This document shows positions 21,268 to 33,421 of a stretch of 64,000 nucleotides of DNA, piece by piece. Below the pieces are notes generated by a model. It did no database searches. It was given only the letters and a program-made list of their open reading frames with translations, and had not been told where the DNA came from. This DNA is from Cytospora piceicola (lineage: Eukaryota > Ascomycota > Sordariomycetes > Diaporthales > Cytosporaceae): contig JALQBC010000063.1 of the NCBI GenBank assembly GCA_023375675.1, forward strand, positions 1 to 64,000, given 5' to 3'. The position numbers and the translations under genes are program-made. The stretch's first letter is position 1; the number at the start of each line of letters is the position of its first letter.

Positions 21268-22609
21268 GGTTGATGCTGGTGAGGTGAGATATGCTTTGAC
21301 CCAGAAAGATAGATTAATCGGTATAATGAACCAGAGAAGGAAGCAACAGCAACAACAATAACTACAACAGAGGCACACAGTAGCGGTGGTGGTGCCGGGT
21401 ATCAAAAAAGTGTTTGTGTTGGTGGGGGTGGTTGATGTTGGTGACGATCAGCAAGCGGGCGGATTGAGGCACGAAAGTACTTGCAGTGTGAGACTAAACC
21501 TTAGACCTTGAAACTTAGCACTAAACTACCTAGGTACCTACCAGGTAACCGTGCACACAAGTCGTGGGCCCTACTGTAACTTTGACCAACCCTGCTAAAC
21601 TTGAGTAGCAGATTAAAATTATTGGGTTGATTGATTGATTTTAGGTGGGATTTACACTGCTCTAGGCAGGCTCGCGGATTTGCTCCATTTACACAGTACA
21701 CCCCAGTGGGACCAAGGGTTGACCCCCTCCTCCACCTGGGCAGAACTCACAGGCTGTATAGGCGCTTTAGGCCTCCCATCCAGTCATCAAAGGGCTGAGC
21801 AGCCAGCACCTAGGCATTGCTATTACGTCGACATGGCTGACTGAGGTAACCGTTTTTTTTTTCTTCTCTTTTTTTCTCCTTTTTCTCTCTTTAAGTTTTT
21901 TTTCTTTCCTTTTTTTCCCTTTCTTTTCCCCTTAATGTACGGATACATCATAAAGTATAATACGCACTGGTTTACCTATATTGCCCAAGACGCTTGACCA
22001 CACCTTGACTATAACGACAACCCCTTTCTCATTATTATGCTCCAGGGCTTTTGAAAGGCAGTCAGTTGTACCTAAGTACAGCACATCAATCGTGGCCTTG
22101 TTTACTACAGCATGCATACCTAGGTACCGAGTACTTGTGTAGGCTGCTAGGCTACAGGTACTAAGTAGGTTTCCTACTACTTCAGCCTTGGGACGCCATC
22201 AAGGCTTCTCCTAAGGTCGGCATTGGCCATGACGCGTCACCCAAGTCCGGATAAATCAATTACCCAGGCAGCTTAATGAAAGCTAGCATACTTGAGTAGC
22301 AATCTCGGGACACTATTGTGAACGATCGTGTAATATCCACCACGTCTGGATACCGAGGACTGTGTATAAGCCCCCTTCTACGTCTACATATATGGCCTTG
22401 GTTTATCACTTGCCATGGTATCATACCGTACCATTTCACCCTCACCCTCATTATCCCACTTCCACTTCCATTCCCACTGGTGTTGCGACCACCATGAAGG
22501 GGAGGGAAAGAAAAGAAAAGAAAAGAAAAGAAAAGAAGAACAATGCCTGAAAAGGACCCTTACCCAGCCGTCCACGCCACCAATCCCTACTTACTAATAA
22601 TCAGTTGAC
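21268..22609. other. Intergenic, no gene seen
   Basis: An 80-base T/C-rich run lies at about 21848-21930. TACCTAGGTA occurs at 21527 and 22127, and a GAAAA repeat at about 22505-22540. Frames are short and repeat-driven. Confidence 0.5.
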
Positions 22610-23641
22610 TTACTGAGTGCCTCCCGCCTTCATTCTCTCGAAACACTGCCTATACGCCTCATGAATCTCGGGGACCTCATAGCCGTACTCCTTCAGCTTC
22701 TTGCAGAGCTTGGTGTGGTCCAGCTTGCAGTTGCTCCGGCCAGCCTTGATAACCTTGGCCTGTTCTTCCAGACTGAAGTTTTTCCACTTGAAGCCCGGCC
22801 TGACGATGTCACGGAAAAGACTCAAGACCTCATTATGTGAGATTGCGCCAGGGTTGGTGAAGTTGTACACGCCTGTCTCGCTATGCTCGGCCAGCAGGAT
22901 CGACGCGGGCAGGAGGTCGTGCAACACGCTATTGCTGTTGGGGATGTCGACCACCCGGTCGTACTTTGCGATCTTGGTCACGAAGTTGCGGGGGTGGAGG
23001 TCGTCGGAGACGGGCATGCGTAGCCGCAGGATGAGGCAGTTGGTGTAGTACTTCATGACCTGTATTGGGGGTTGGAGAAAAAATAGTTAGTATGGACCGT
23101 CTCTTTGTTCTCCTGTGCGCCTCGCCACCTGTTCAAAACCTACCTCCTCCACATGTGCCTTGGTCTCGGAGTAGAAGCTGCCAGAGAAGTTGGCTGGGTC
23201 GGTCTCAGTGTAGCCCGGGCCGTCCCAGGGGTGCTTCTCGTCGTACTGGTAGATGCAGCCGGTGGCGAAGACGGTGCAGTGTATGCGCTTGAGGGAGCAG
23301 CAGTCGGCCAGGTTGAGGGCGCCAATGACATTGGACCGTATTGTGTCCTCCTTGTGGTCCTCACACCAGTCGACGTTGGGGCGGCCTGTGCAGCCGGCGG
23401 CGTTGAGGACGTGGGTGGGCTTAATGCGGTCGAGCTCTTGCAACACTTCCTCGCGGTTCTGCATGCGAACAGTGGTAGCGTGTACATCCTTGCCCTGCCT
23501 CTCGAGCATATCCTTCAGGTGGCCGGCAACCCAGCCCTCGCCTCCCCAGATGAGGAAGCGGTTGTTGGCCTTGGTGCCATTTGACCCGTTCGTAGCAGCA
23601 GTCCCGTTGGTGGTTCCGTTGGCGGTTCCGTTGGCAGCCAT
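22610..23641 (-). CDS. UDP-4-keto-6-deoxyglucose 3,5-epimerase/4-reductase (UDP-rhamnose synthesis)
   Basis: SDR-family enzyme expected to make the last step(s) of UDP-L-rhamnose from UDP-4-keto-6-deoxyglucose with NAD(P)H. Exons 23641-23144 and 23059-22610 give 315 residues. The intron (84 nt) has donor GTAGGT and acceptor ATACAG. After an Asn/Gly/Thr-rich N-terminus comes the nucleotide-binding loop IWGGEGWVAGHL (near 33). Then ATGCIYQYDE and the catalytic Tyr-x-x-x-Lys in YSETK (near 157-161), five codons before the intron. The sequence reads like the plant NRS/ER and Botrytis Er proteins and like bacterial RmlD. The partner 4,6-dehydratase is not in the window. Likely cytosolic; the product would feed rhamnose-containing glycans. 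Confidence 0.87.
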
Positions 23642-24699
23642 CTTGTGTGTGTGTGTGTGCCTGTATGTTTATATGTGTGTGTGCCCGGGCGTGTGTTGTA
23701 AGTCGTAGTGATTTTGTAAGTACTCTGGTACCTGTAAGGGGGTAGGCTTGCGTATACAGCGGGGTAGGGTATATCGTATCGGCCGTGGTGCTTCTTCGAG
23801 GTTGAACGGATGGATGGTTGGATATATGGAAATGTATGGTTCGGCGGCGTTGGGAAAGGGGTATCACAATAAGAAGGGAGGAGTGAGGGAAGGAAGGAAG
23901 AGAAGGACACAAAATAACAAGACGGAGAACGGAGGCCCGAGGAGGAGGTTAAATAGAACCAGTCGGGCAGTCAAGGGGGAGGGGGTGAGGGAGGGGGAAG
24001 GGCAGTCGAGCTCATCTAGGGAGCGAGGGAGAGACCTCGGAATTGCTCGATGTCCCTAGACTTGTAGATTAGATTCAGGAGAGCCGGGCTACTAGTACGG
24101 GGGGTGATGCTATTGGGCACGCATTGGCGATGGAGGGCGAGGGGCGCGGGAGGGCAAGGATGTAGACACTGTAGAGTATGTTTCTGTTTTCTGTGTATGT
24201 TCCTCCCACCTGGATCAAGATGTCTGCTTGTGCGCGTGATCATACTGAAATGTCTTTGTCGTTGATGACAGTTGACCTGTAGGAGGTATGCACGAAGTAC
24301 GTACCATAGGATGTATGTACGTACATACCCCTGGACAGTGTGGATGCTGGCTGGCTGATGTGTATGTAGGACCTGCAGGTTGCTTGCTTGTGCTTGTGCC
24401 GTGTGTACCGACATGGACGTTGACTTATTGCAGATGTTGAAGGAAGGGGGGCCTAGGAGGGGTACGGGAAACAGGTACGGTATACCTGTACTGTGGTAGT
24501 GTATGAACGGTATATCAAGTACCTGCATCGAGAGACATCGCCGCCATCTCCCATGGGTGTCTGGTTTCTTGTCTCATGGTAATAAATCAAACGTGCGCAG
24601 CAGGTGTGTGCGTAGGTGTAATACAAGTGCAAGTGCGTAAGCGTGTTGCGCGTCAGGCGTATGTGGTTTGTAGTGTCAGGAGTGTAGTATGTGATAGAG

Positions 24700-24700
<1 letters not shown>

Positions 24701-24740
<40 letters not shown>
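24701..24740. repeat. (TG)20 microsatellite
   Basis: Twenty uninterrupted TG units. A CTGACA/CTGA repeat follows at about 24780-24836. Confidence 0.97.
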
Positions 24741-24741
<1 letters not shown>

Positions 24742-25280
24742 CCGGGGGATCCAACCAAACCAACACCCAGACACAAAGCTGACTGACACTGACACTGACA
24801 CTGCCACTGACTGACTGACACTGAGCACTGACACTGCTCGAGCATAGCCCAGTTGCACACACGGATGCACACAGATGCCGAAAGCGAAAGGGTCGATCGG
24901 TGATTGCGTGGCTTAGCAGCTCTAAGCAGTCGGTTGAGATCTCGAGCCCCCTCACGGTTCACCAGCACCAGCGTGTATATCACAAGTAGTGTGGTGTTTG
25001 TACCAGGAGTTTGCCCGGGGGTTCCGAGAAAAGGAGAAAGAGATAGGCGGAGTCTCTCTCTCCCGAGGCTTCAAGATTTGAGACATCAGTTCTTTCGGCA
25101 ATTCTGGTGAGAAGAAGTTGAGAGTGTGATTCAATGTTGGAGCTTTGTAGAATTGGCCAATCGAAAGAACAGAACAACGGTTTGCCTGCCGGTGCCGCAA
25201 AGGGCCGCAAAATGCTGCCAGGTGGTGGCGGCCCGGGCAGGACGGCCCGGCAAAACGGAAGCATCCCAATAAGTGCCTAC

Positions 25281-25870
25281 TATGTAGGTACCTAGGTATC
25301 TGGGTAGATAGCTTGGTACCTATAGGTACCTAGGTATTTAGCTAGGTAGGTGGCCTGTATTGTCAATTCGTATTCTACTCTTCTTGCACCTACACCGTCA
25401 TCAACCATAACGGCCGCACAAGGCCAATGCGAATATCTGTATTGATCAATCTCCATCTTCCAAGGCTGACATGCCTCGGGCATCGGGTGCAAACTGGACC
25501 GAAATGCAATGCAGCTGTGCCGGTGGTGGTCGATTAGCAAGTACGTGCATATGTACCTATGCCACTGCATGCACTCCTGACCTAGCAGTTCTCGCCTACC
25601 TACCTAGGTACCCAGGTATCTACCTAGCTCCCCAGCCAGGTACTAAGTACCTCCCTAGAGGTATGCACTTACCGGCCCAGGTCCCCTACCTGCCCAGATG
25701 TTTATCTAGATAGGTACCTACGTAAGGTATACCTAGGTACCTAGGTACTGTATGCTGCAGCAGCAATTTACATCATATATACACCTACCTAGGTACTTGG
25801 GTAGGTACCTATATATATCAGATATACCAGTATATGCATGTATGTATGTATATACCTAGGTACCTAGCTA
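25281..25870. repeat. Cluster of TACCTAGGTA palindromes
   Basis: Seven exact copies of the self-complementary decamer lie at 25289, 25327, 25601, 25730, 25738, 25786 and 25853, with many one-base variants between them. The segment holds no open frame. Function unknown; see findings. Confidence 0.8.
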
Positions 25871-26534
25871 TGTACATGCGGACTATTCGAATCATGGTGA
25901 CCTCGTGAGTTACGGATTGCAAATTGCGGGTTGCGGGTTGCGGGTTGCGGAGTACGGAGCACGGAGCACGGATAACGCTGCCGCTCTTATTGGGTCGGGA
26001 AAATTTAGTGCGCCGCTCCCTCAACGGCCGAAGCACCACACAAGCAGGACAAGCTGACAAGCAAGCGTACCTAGTGTACCTAGCTTTATTACTTGGCACA
26101 GCTGGCAGACTCTTCCAAGATTTTCTTGTTCTTCTCGAACGCGACAATTCCTTCTCTCTTCCACAACCCAATCTGCCCTAATGGGCCAAAGTCTTTGAAA
26201 CATTTCCTCCTCCTCCTCCTCCCCCTCCTCCTCCTCACCTCCCGCTACTCCATGACTATCTGAACCTCCCTACTATCCAATCCTTCCTTCCTTCCTTCCA
26301 AGCTCTCAATCCAACCAACACCAAAATCGGCCGAGTCACCCGTTGCCGGAACTTTACCACCGCCTGCTCCGGTGCCCCTATTCGGACGGCCTCGCCGCTC
26401 TCTTCTCTCTTCTCTCCTCTCTATTATCTTATCTCTCTTCTTCTTCTTCCCTCATTCCATCCTTCGCTCTCTCCTAGTCTGCCTGGATTATACACGCATT
26501 TCCATCTTGCAAGCCTAGCAATTTCTTATTCAAG

Positions 26535-28118
26535 ATGGGTGCCTCAAAACAAGTCCTCTACTTCCTTTTTCACCCCAACCAGCTCCGCAGTATAATACAA
26601 TGGTAAGACCCAGGCCAGCCTGTCCTGCCTCCTCTGTTCTTGATGCTGATTATCCGCAGGAAAGTCTGGCACGAGCCTGTACACTGTCGGGACCCCAGCA
26701 AGGAGACGGCAACCGAGGCATCATGCTTCAAGTTCCTTAACTTGACCTCGCGCAGCTTCTCTGCCGTCATACAAGAACTCAACCCCGAGCTCCTCATGCC
26801 CATTACCCTATTCTACCTCGTCTTGCGCGGCCTCGATACCATCGAAGACGACATGTCCCTTGACATAAGCAAGAAGGAGCCCCTCTTGCGCGACTTCCAC
26901 AAGAACATGGAGATTGACGGCTGGACCTTCACAGAAAACGGGCCCAATGAGAAGGACCGTGAGCTGCTCGTACATTTCGACGACATCATCTTCGAGCTCA
27001 AGAAGACCAAGAAGGAATATTACGACATCATCAAGGACATCACCGAGAAGATGGGCAACGGCATGGCAGACTATGCGCTCAATGGTGACCTCAACGAGTA
27101 CGGTGTCGTGACCATCAAGGACTACGAGCTTTACTGCCACTATGTCGCAGGCCTCGTCGGCGAGGGTCTGACCCGGCTATTTGTCCAATCCAACCTCGCT
27201 AATCCCGCGTTGATGGACAGGCCGGTGCTGACCGAGTCCATGGGCCAGTTCCTTCAGAAGGTCAACATTATCCGTGACATAAAAGAGGACTTTGACGAGG
27301 GCAAGAGGTGGTGGCCCAAGGAGATATGGAGCAAGCACGTCGACAAGATGGAGGACCTCTTCAAGCCCGAGAACCTGACCAAGGCGCTTAATTGCAGCTC
27401 TGAGATGGTACTAAACGCCTTGCAGCACGCCGAGGAGTGCTTGTACTACATGGCTGCCATCAGGGACCAGAGCGTCTTCAACTTCGTCGCCATCCCTCAG
27501 TCCATGGCCATCGCCACCCTGGACCTGCTGTTCATGAACCCCGACATCTTCAAGAAGAATGTCAAGATCACCAAGGGCGATGCTTGCCAACTGATGACGG
27601 AGTCGACGCAAAACCTGAGGGTTGTATGCGACGTCTTCAAGCGCTACGCACGGAGGATACATCAGAAGGCCGACCCCAGGGATCCGAATTTCCTCGCCAT
27701 CGGCATACAGTGTGGCAAGATCGAGCAGTTCATCGAGAAGATCTTCCCGACGCAGGATGTCAAGAAGAAGACGGCCGAGGAACAAGCCAAGGCACAACTG
27801 AAGGCGCGAGAGGTGGCCACGGACAGGACTGAGGCGCTCTACCTTATCTTGGCCGTTGTTATCGTTTTGGTTTTGATAGGAGGATTGATGGTAAGCGTCT
27901 GCCTGCACTGCACTGCGCTACACGGCCCTGGGCTACGAACGGGCTGACTGACTGACACCCATATCTAGATTGGATCGGCATGGTTCCTAGGCGCAAGGTT
28001 TGATAAGATCTCGGAAGCCCTTGATATGTCCAAGCTGTTCCCGACAGCGACGCCCGATGCACTCGGCACACCAGGGGCGGGTGTGGCCCCACTTACCGGA
28101 GGACACGAGGAACTGTAA
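26535..28118 (+). CDS. ERG9: Squalene synthase (farnesyl-diphosphate farnesyltransferase)
   Basis: Joins two farnesyl diphosphates to squalene through presqualene diphosphate, the first committed step of ergosterol synthesis, at the ER membrane. Exons 26535-26602, 26660-27890 and 27969-28118 give 482 residues. The first junction rebuilds Trp23 and the second preserves phase. First aspartate-rich motif DTIEDD at 82-87; [13 protein letters not shown] near 185; second motif [17 protein letters not shown] near 226. The C-terminal membrane helix ([17 protein letters not shown]) begins near residue 417 and is crossed by intron 2. A short luminal tail follows. Splice signals are GTAAGA/CAG and GTAAGC/TAG. 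All active-site blocks are intact, and the length is slightly above the usual fungal 440-480. Confidence 0.97.
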
Positions 28119-29534
28119 CGATATGATGGCATTTCGGCGTTCACGATGGATATGTACATGACGAAGGGAAAAATGCTAGGTGATTGCGGGTGCACACCAT
28201 ACTACGGCATACCTTGGTCATCTGCCCACGACATACATGAGCATTGACATACGCGATCCCAGCCAGGGCTGGGACATAGGTCTGATACTAATAACATAAT
28301 ACATATCTTCTGGCAGGTCGCAGCCTTAGTCGACGGCAAGAGGCTACTTTATTGCCTTGAAATTTCACTCTCACTCCCACTCCCCAGTCAACCACCCTTC
28401 CCTCACACTTACAATCACTCGGACTTGCAACGTCCGAGATGGTCATGAGACTGAACACCAGACTGAACACCAAACCAAACAAGCACAAGAGCGCGGATGT
28501 CAAATTGCAACCCTGTCTACCCCGATGACTGTGGTTTGCGCCGAAGAAGCGCGACATTGATGGAGACGGCATTCGAAGTCTGGTTTTCCGGACACATGGG
28601 TGGAGGTCGTCCTTGAGTTGTTGTCTCGCCAGGATGACCCCTATACATGGATTGCATACATTATATATCCCTCTGTGCTGCATTGTATGTATCTGATGCC
28701 TATTTGTGGAGACTGTTGCTTGGTGCGGCAGAATGCTGTTGGCCGGCTGGGGCCAAACGATTCTGGTAATAGATACATACCTATATCATCCTGGAGGTTA
28801 TGCTACTCTGGGAGGTTAGTGAATGGTGGGATGGCGGGGACCCTACATTCCAGTCCTCAGCCTCAGCAGTTTCGAATATTCGAGTTGCAATAAAATAAAA
28901 TTCCGTCTCCTTGTCCAGAATTTGTGTGTGCGTCACCTTGAGCTCCAAAGATGAGGTGATTCGGTTGCAAATATGGTCCTCCAGCAATATTGGTAAACAC
29001 CACGGCACCATCACGGTTTCATGTGACTCAGTACCAAACCAAGTATGTATCCCCTAAGGCTTGCTTCTTTCAAGAAAGGGTTAGGGTCTATGGTTATCTA
29101 ATCACTCGGTGGGGGGGGGGGGGGTGGCCCCTGCCCCTTGCCCCTTAAACGGTTGGTGCTATGACCTTCGTCGTGACCTTTGTTGTCGGCAACACCATCA
29201 CTTACTCAATCAATCCCACCTTCCTCCGCACGCAGACTGCCCCTTTTTACGAGAACACCCTGGGTGGTCCTCATAACTTCTTTTCCAAACCCAGCCTTCT
29301 CTCTTTTTCCTGCTTTGTGATGGTTTGGATCTGGAACTTGATGGTCTAGACTTGGGTTGGATTGGTTGGTCTAGTCGTCAGGACCTCTTGCTGGGCCACG
29401 TTGCTTCGCTCTGCTGTGCTCACATAGCACCAAGGCGCCATCCCAACACCATCTATCCTATACCTCGTATCCTGCCATCTGGTTTCGGCCCTCTTTATCA
29501 CCGGCCGTTTTGGTTATCCCGCACCATTTAGACG
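28119..29534. other. Intergenic, no gene seen
   Basis: 3' region of ERG9 followed by the promoter and leader of the kinase gene. A G14 run lies at 29111-29124. Frames under 100 codons have no recognisable content. Confidence 0.5.
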
Positions 29535-32375
29535 ATGGCCACTCTACGTGTTCGCGCCGTCGACCCCTCGGCTACCAAAAGGAAGGCCATCGAGGATGCC
29601 GAAAAAATGCAGAAGTGCATTGTGCGCGAGTGCGCTGAGGCTGGAAGGAACCCGCCTCCGTACGCCTTGTCGGAACTTATCGGAAAGGGCAGCTTTGGTC
29701 GTGTCTACAAGGCCAAAGCTTCTTCATCCGGCCGCCTGGTCGCCGTCAAGATCATCAGCATCGATGATGGTGACAGTGTCGCCCCCGGAGCCGCTGACAC
29801 ATTCAACGACATCTTGAAGGAGGTCAACACCTTGAAGAAGCTAGGCGAAAGCGGCGCCAAGAACATCAACACCGTCATCGAGACGTTACTGGTTGGCCCT
29901 TCTATGTGGATCATCACTGAGTACTGTGGTGGTGGCAGTGTTTCTACCTTGATGCGCCCCTCCGGGGGTCTACCCGAAAAATGGATCATCCCTATCCTAC
30001 GCGAGGTCGCTGTGGCCCTGTACTGGGTTCACAAAGAGGGCATTATTCATCGGGACATCAAGTGCGCCAATGTGCTGGTCACCGAGACTGGTGGCGTCCA
30101 GCTGTGCGATTTCGGCGTCGCCGGTATCATCGAGACCAAGTTCGACAAGAGGAGCACCGTCACAGGTACTTTGAATTGGATGGCTCCCGAGCTCTTTGAT
30201 ATGTCTGTCTCGTACGGAACCGAGGTGGATATCTGGGCCTTTGGGTCACTCGCCTTCGAGGCTGCCACAGGGTTGCCCCCGAATGCTAAGAACATGTCGC
30301 GGTTTGACCCCACCCAATTCGGCTCATACTTGAAGCAGCACGTCCCGCGTCTCGAGGGCGATCAGTTCTCACCTCAGCTGAAGGATTTGGTGGCTTGCTG
30401 CATGGCCGAGGATCCACGAGACCGGCCATCCATTGCCCAGCTCAAAAGACATCCTTACATTTACGACACGGAAAGGAAGTACCCGGCCCAGTCGCTGAAG
30501 ATGCTCGTCAACGCATATCGCTTGTGGGAGGTACAGGGTGGAAACAGAATGTCGCTGTTCAATGCGGGTGGTGCCCAAGCACCTTCTGGCGATGAGCCTG
30601 CCAACCTATCTGGCGATGATGGCTGGAATTTTGACACAGTTGCCACCGGCTTTGACCAAACAGTTCTCGGTGACACTCAGGCTCAAGCCGTGTATGACGC
30701 GTATGGCCCTCGAGTCTCAATGATGCCCCCACCTCCCAAACAACAGGGCCGACGCCGTCGTCCGCCCAATATTCCTGCACTCAAGGGTCCACTCGAAAAG
30801 GCTTTTGATCCCAACACGATTACGAGTTACGAGCACAATGCTAGACTCTTCTATGGCAGGCCAATGCCTTCTTCAGCGCCCGAGATGGGTGTTGAGACGA
30901 ATGAGGAAAGCACGGGTCCAGAAAAGCCGCGCGAGTCCCTGATCGATCTCGATCTGTCACTCGATGGCGACAGGCTTTCGCGCTTCGCAGACATGGAAGG
31001 CGAAACTATTAAGGCTAGTATCGCCAAGACCAAGCACCAGACGATCCGAGAATCTGGCCTGATCGACCTCGACGAGTCTTTGGATGGTGGGAGGCTATCC
31101 CGGTATGCTGATATGCAAGTGCAAATAGACACTATTAGAGCTAGTCGCCAGAGTATCAGACCTCTCGGGAGGAGCCAGACGACCTTGGACCGCCGCCGCA
31201 CTCAAGATTGGACGTTTGCTGGGGCAATTGGCGAGGACCTTGCTGAAGAGCTCCAGGAGACTCAACAGGCCCAGCATGATCCCCGTCGCGAGAGTCGGCT
31301 TGGTAGGAGCATGTCTTCCATGGACCACCGCCGCACGCAGGACTGGAGTTTCGCAACCGCAACTATTCGTGATTCTGTCCAACCAGGCCATCCTCCCGAG
31401 ATTGTGAGGAGTCAGTCTAGCCTCGAGCACAGACGCACCCAGGACTGGACCTTCTCAACTGCGGCACCCTCCAACGCGCGTCTCGGGGAGCAGTGGTTTC
31501 AATCACACGACGAGAACGACGAGGATGACTACATGGCACTCGATTCACTTCCAAATACTATGTCAGGTCATCATTCAGAAGACTCCTTGGCCGTGACACT
31601 TCCTCCGCGGGCAGCGACCAGCCTAGAAGTGAGCCGCTTTTCCACAGCGAGTATGATTGACCTGGACGCCAGCCTGGTTGGTGACGATGGCGAGTCCCTC
31701 CGTCCTTCGACGGCACACTCGGATGCTGCTTCGGTGACGCCAGGCCCGTGGCGACCCACACTGTCTCATCAGTCGTCGTTCCAATTCAACCTGGACGATA
31801 CTTTCCCTTCGAGCACCCGGGAGCCTTCTCTGTACATCCCGGATGACGGCATCCCGAGAAGCAGTCGAGAACCGTCTCTTTACGTGTCTGACGATGCCAT
31901 TCCGAGGAGCAACAGGGAGCCGTCTCTATACGTGCCTGATGGTATGAGCTCAAACGGGTCATTCTCGTCGATACACGACAGGGAGCCGTCGATCTACGTG
32001 CCCGATGACATCGGCCTTGGTGTCATACCGTCAACACCCACTTCAGGAGAGATGATCCTAACACCCCCATCCGACAGCGCAAACGATACGTCGGACGACC
32101 AAGCCGTACAAGCTGATGTGGCAATCACGGTTGAGGATTCCGATGTCGACTCGGACGCACCTATGCCGGCGCTGCCGTATATGCCACGGCCGCCTGCTGT
32201 TAGTGTGTTGCAGGGGACGAGTTCTCAGGATGAGGTGAAGGACGAGTTGCAGCGCATGATTCGGAGTCTGCACGAGCATCTCCAGTATACCACCTCTGTT
32301 CTGCGGACATTTCCTGTGAGAAGGGGCTCGGTTCAGGGCGATCATCCGCTTTCACAGTCCGAGATTCTCTTCTGA
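29535..32375 (+). CDS. GCK/Ste20-family protein kinase with repeat-bearing tail
   Basis: Single-exon gene, 946 residues. The kinase domain covers about residues 45-310. It has the glycine loop IGKGSFGRVYKA (near 48), VAVKII (Lys near 70), HRDIKCANVL (near 171), CDFGVAG (near 191) and GTLNWMAPELFD (near 211). The Mst/Sps1-like GCK type is inferred from the catalytic loop and N-terminal kinase position; there is no PAK-type CRIB. The tail holds three sets of short repeats. [LM]IDLDxSL occurs near 469, 508 and 705; RRTQDW[ST]F near 553, 598 and 632; REPS[LI]Y[VI]xD four times near 761, 777, 794 and 815. The last ~45 residues look helical (DELQRMIRSLHEHLQYTTSV). Such kinases act in septation, polarity or stress signalling, with the tail as a docking or phospho-target region; the exact orthologue is not certain. 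Confidence 0.9.
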   Translation: MATLRVRAVDPSATKRKAIEDAEKMQKCIVRECAEAGRNPPPYALSELIGKGSFGRVYKAKASSSGRLVAVKIISIDDGDSVAPGAADTFNDILKEVNTLKKLGESGAKNINTVIETLLVGPSMWIITEYCGGGSVSTLMRPSGGLPEKWIIPILREVAVALYWVHKEGIIHRDIKCANVLVTETGGVQLCDFGVAGIIETKFDKRSTVTGTLNWMAPELFDMSVSYGTEVDIWAFGSLAFEAATGLPPNAKNMSRFDPTQFGSYLKQHVPRLEGDQFSPQLKDLVACCMAEDPRDRPSIAQLKRHPYIYDTERKYPAQSLKMLVNAYRLWEVQGGNRMSLFNAGGAQAPSGDEPANLSGDDGWNFDTVATGFDQTVLGDTQAQAVYDAYGPRVSMMPPPPKQQGRRRRPPNIPALKGPLEKAFDPNTITSYEHNARLFYGRPMPSSAPEMGVETNEESTGPEKPRESLIDLDLSLDGDRLSRFADMEGETIKASIAKTKHQTIRESGLIDLDESLDGGRLSRYADMQVQIDTIRASRQSIRPLGRSQTTLDRRRTQDWTFAGAIGEDLAEELQETQQAQHDPRRESRLGRSMSSMDHRRTQDWSFATATIRDSVQPGHPPEIVRSQSSLEHRRTQDWTFSTAAPSNARLGEQWFQSHDENDEDDYMALDSLPNTMSGHHSEDSLAVTLPPRAATSLEVSRFSTASMIDLDASLVGDDGESLRPSTAHSDAASVTPGPWRPTLSHQSSFQFNLDDTFPSSTREPSLYIPDDGIPRSSREPSLYVSDDAIPRSNREPSLYVPDGMSSNGSFSSIHDREPSIYVPDDIGLGVIPSTPTSGEMILTPPSDSANDTSDDQAVQADVAITVEDSDVDSDAPMPALPYMPRPPAVSVLQGTSSQDEVKDELQRMIRSLHEHLQYTTSVLRTFPVRRGSVQGDHPLSQSEILF

Positions 32376-33421
32376 GGATTATAACGACTGCGGTGACGAA
32401 GGTGTCTGGGGTGCAACTCTTGAGGACTTGCGAGGAAGCCATTCCAAACTCTGCTCTCTCTGTTGGTCGTTTGAAAGCTAGGCGTTCAGGGCAAAACGGG
32501 GAACTAGGGGTTTGTTGCCTCATCCCATCAACAAAGCTTGATACGGGCGATATGAACAAGACGCGTATGGCGACGGCATGAATCCAAAATGCTATTGTTT
32601 AATATGTAATGACTATGGCCTTGAATGAAGCTTTTCCTTGTCTCTTCTCCTGTTTTTTTTGTTTTGTTTCTTTTTTGTCTTTTTCCCCTCCTCCTCCGCA
32701 GGAAGCGCCTCCCACAAGATATGGCAGACATGCTAAGACAAGGGCACATGCAGATGGGAGAGTAGGTGATGTATCGGTGTTGCACTTTCGGGACATAGTA
32801 CATCCTGACACGTGTATGTTCCAGCGATGTTCATGTCCAAATACATGGGTGGGACGCTTTGCTTCTCTATATTCAGCATTAGGTCATTGTTCGTATTGCA
32901 CGGGCACGTTCTCGGGCCTCACTGAAGTCGATAAGCAGCCCAAAGATCACGCCGATTTGTACGAGGGGGCCCCGGCAGGGGGGGGGGGGAGTGTTCCGGC
33001 ACGCCTGGTCCGCAGGAAGCGCCCGTTTGCCTCAGCTCGATCTGCACGTCGACTCGATGACGGCCGACCGAGGGCAGTATAAGGTGCCAGTCAGGCATCA
33101 GTGCATTGCGGAGTAGACGCTGGCGACGTCTTGTCCTATGAAAGCGATCTCTTCGAATCACAAGACCTTCTCATGGCCGGCCAAAACATACCATTATTCT
33201 CACATAAGATGCATGTTTGCTTTTCGTCTGCCGGACGGGTCTACTCATGTTGACCTCGGGAAGGTTACAGTGCCTAGTATTTCATGGCCTCCGTTGCTGG
33301 CTTCCCCTACTTGTGTCGCTGTCTACAAGGTCCTGAGGCCCTTCACTAGCACCAGGGAATATCTTTAGCGAAATCACTTTGGCAGAAGCCCTTCGGAATA
33401 TCTGAAAACTTGGTTTAAAGC
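32376..33421. other. Intergenic, no gene seen
   Basis: 3' region of the kinase gene, with a T-rich run at about 32650-32680 and a G12 run at 32978-32989, then the upstream region of the ABC gene. A 157-codon plus frame at 32609-33082 runs across the T-rich and G-rich tracts and has no domain. Confidence 0.5.

Larger units (their letters stand above)
23642..26534. other. 2.9-kb divergent intergenic region
   Basis: It lies between the UDP-rhamnose gene and ERG9 and should hold both promoters. No gene is supported. The minus frames over 24453-24983 are products of TG/CA and CTGACA repeats. From about 26200 to 26500 it is rich in CTC/CTT, a pyrimidine-rich leader in front of ERG9. Imperfect repeats of GTTGCGG occur at about 25925-25950. 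Confidence 0.5.

Noticed and set aside
24453..24983. 176-codon minus-strand frame
   Set aside because: Produced by the TG and CTGACA repeats, which keep several frames open.
32609..33082. 157-codon plus-strand frame after the kinase gene
   Set aside because: Runs through T-rich and G-rich tracts of the 3' region and has no recognisable content.
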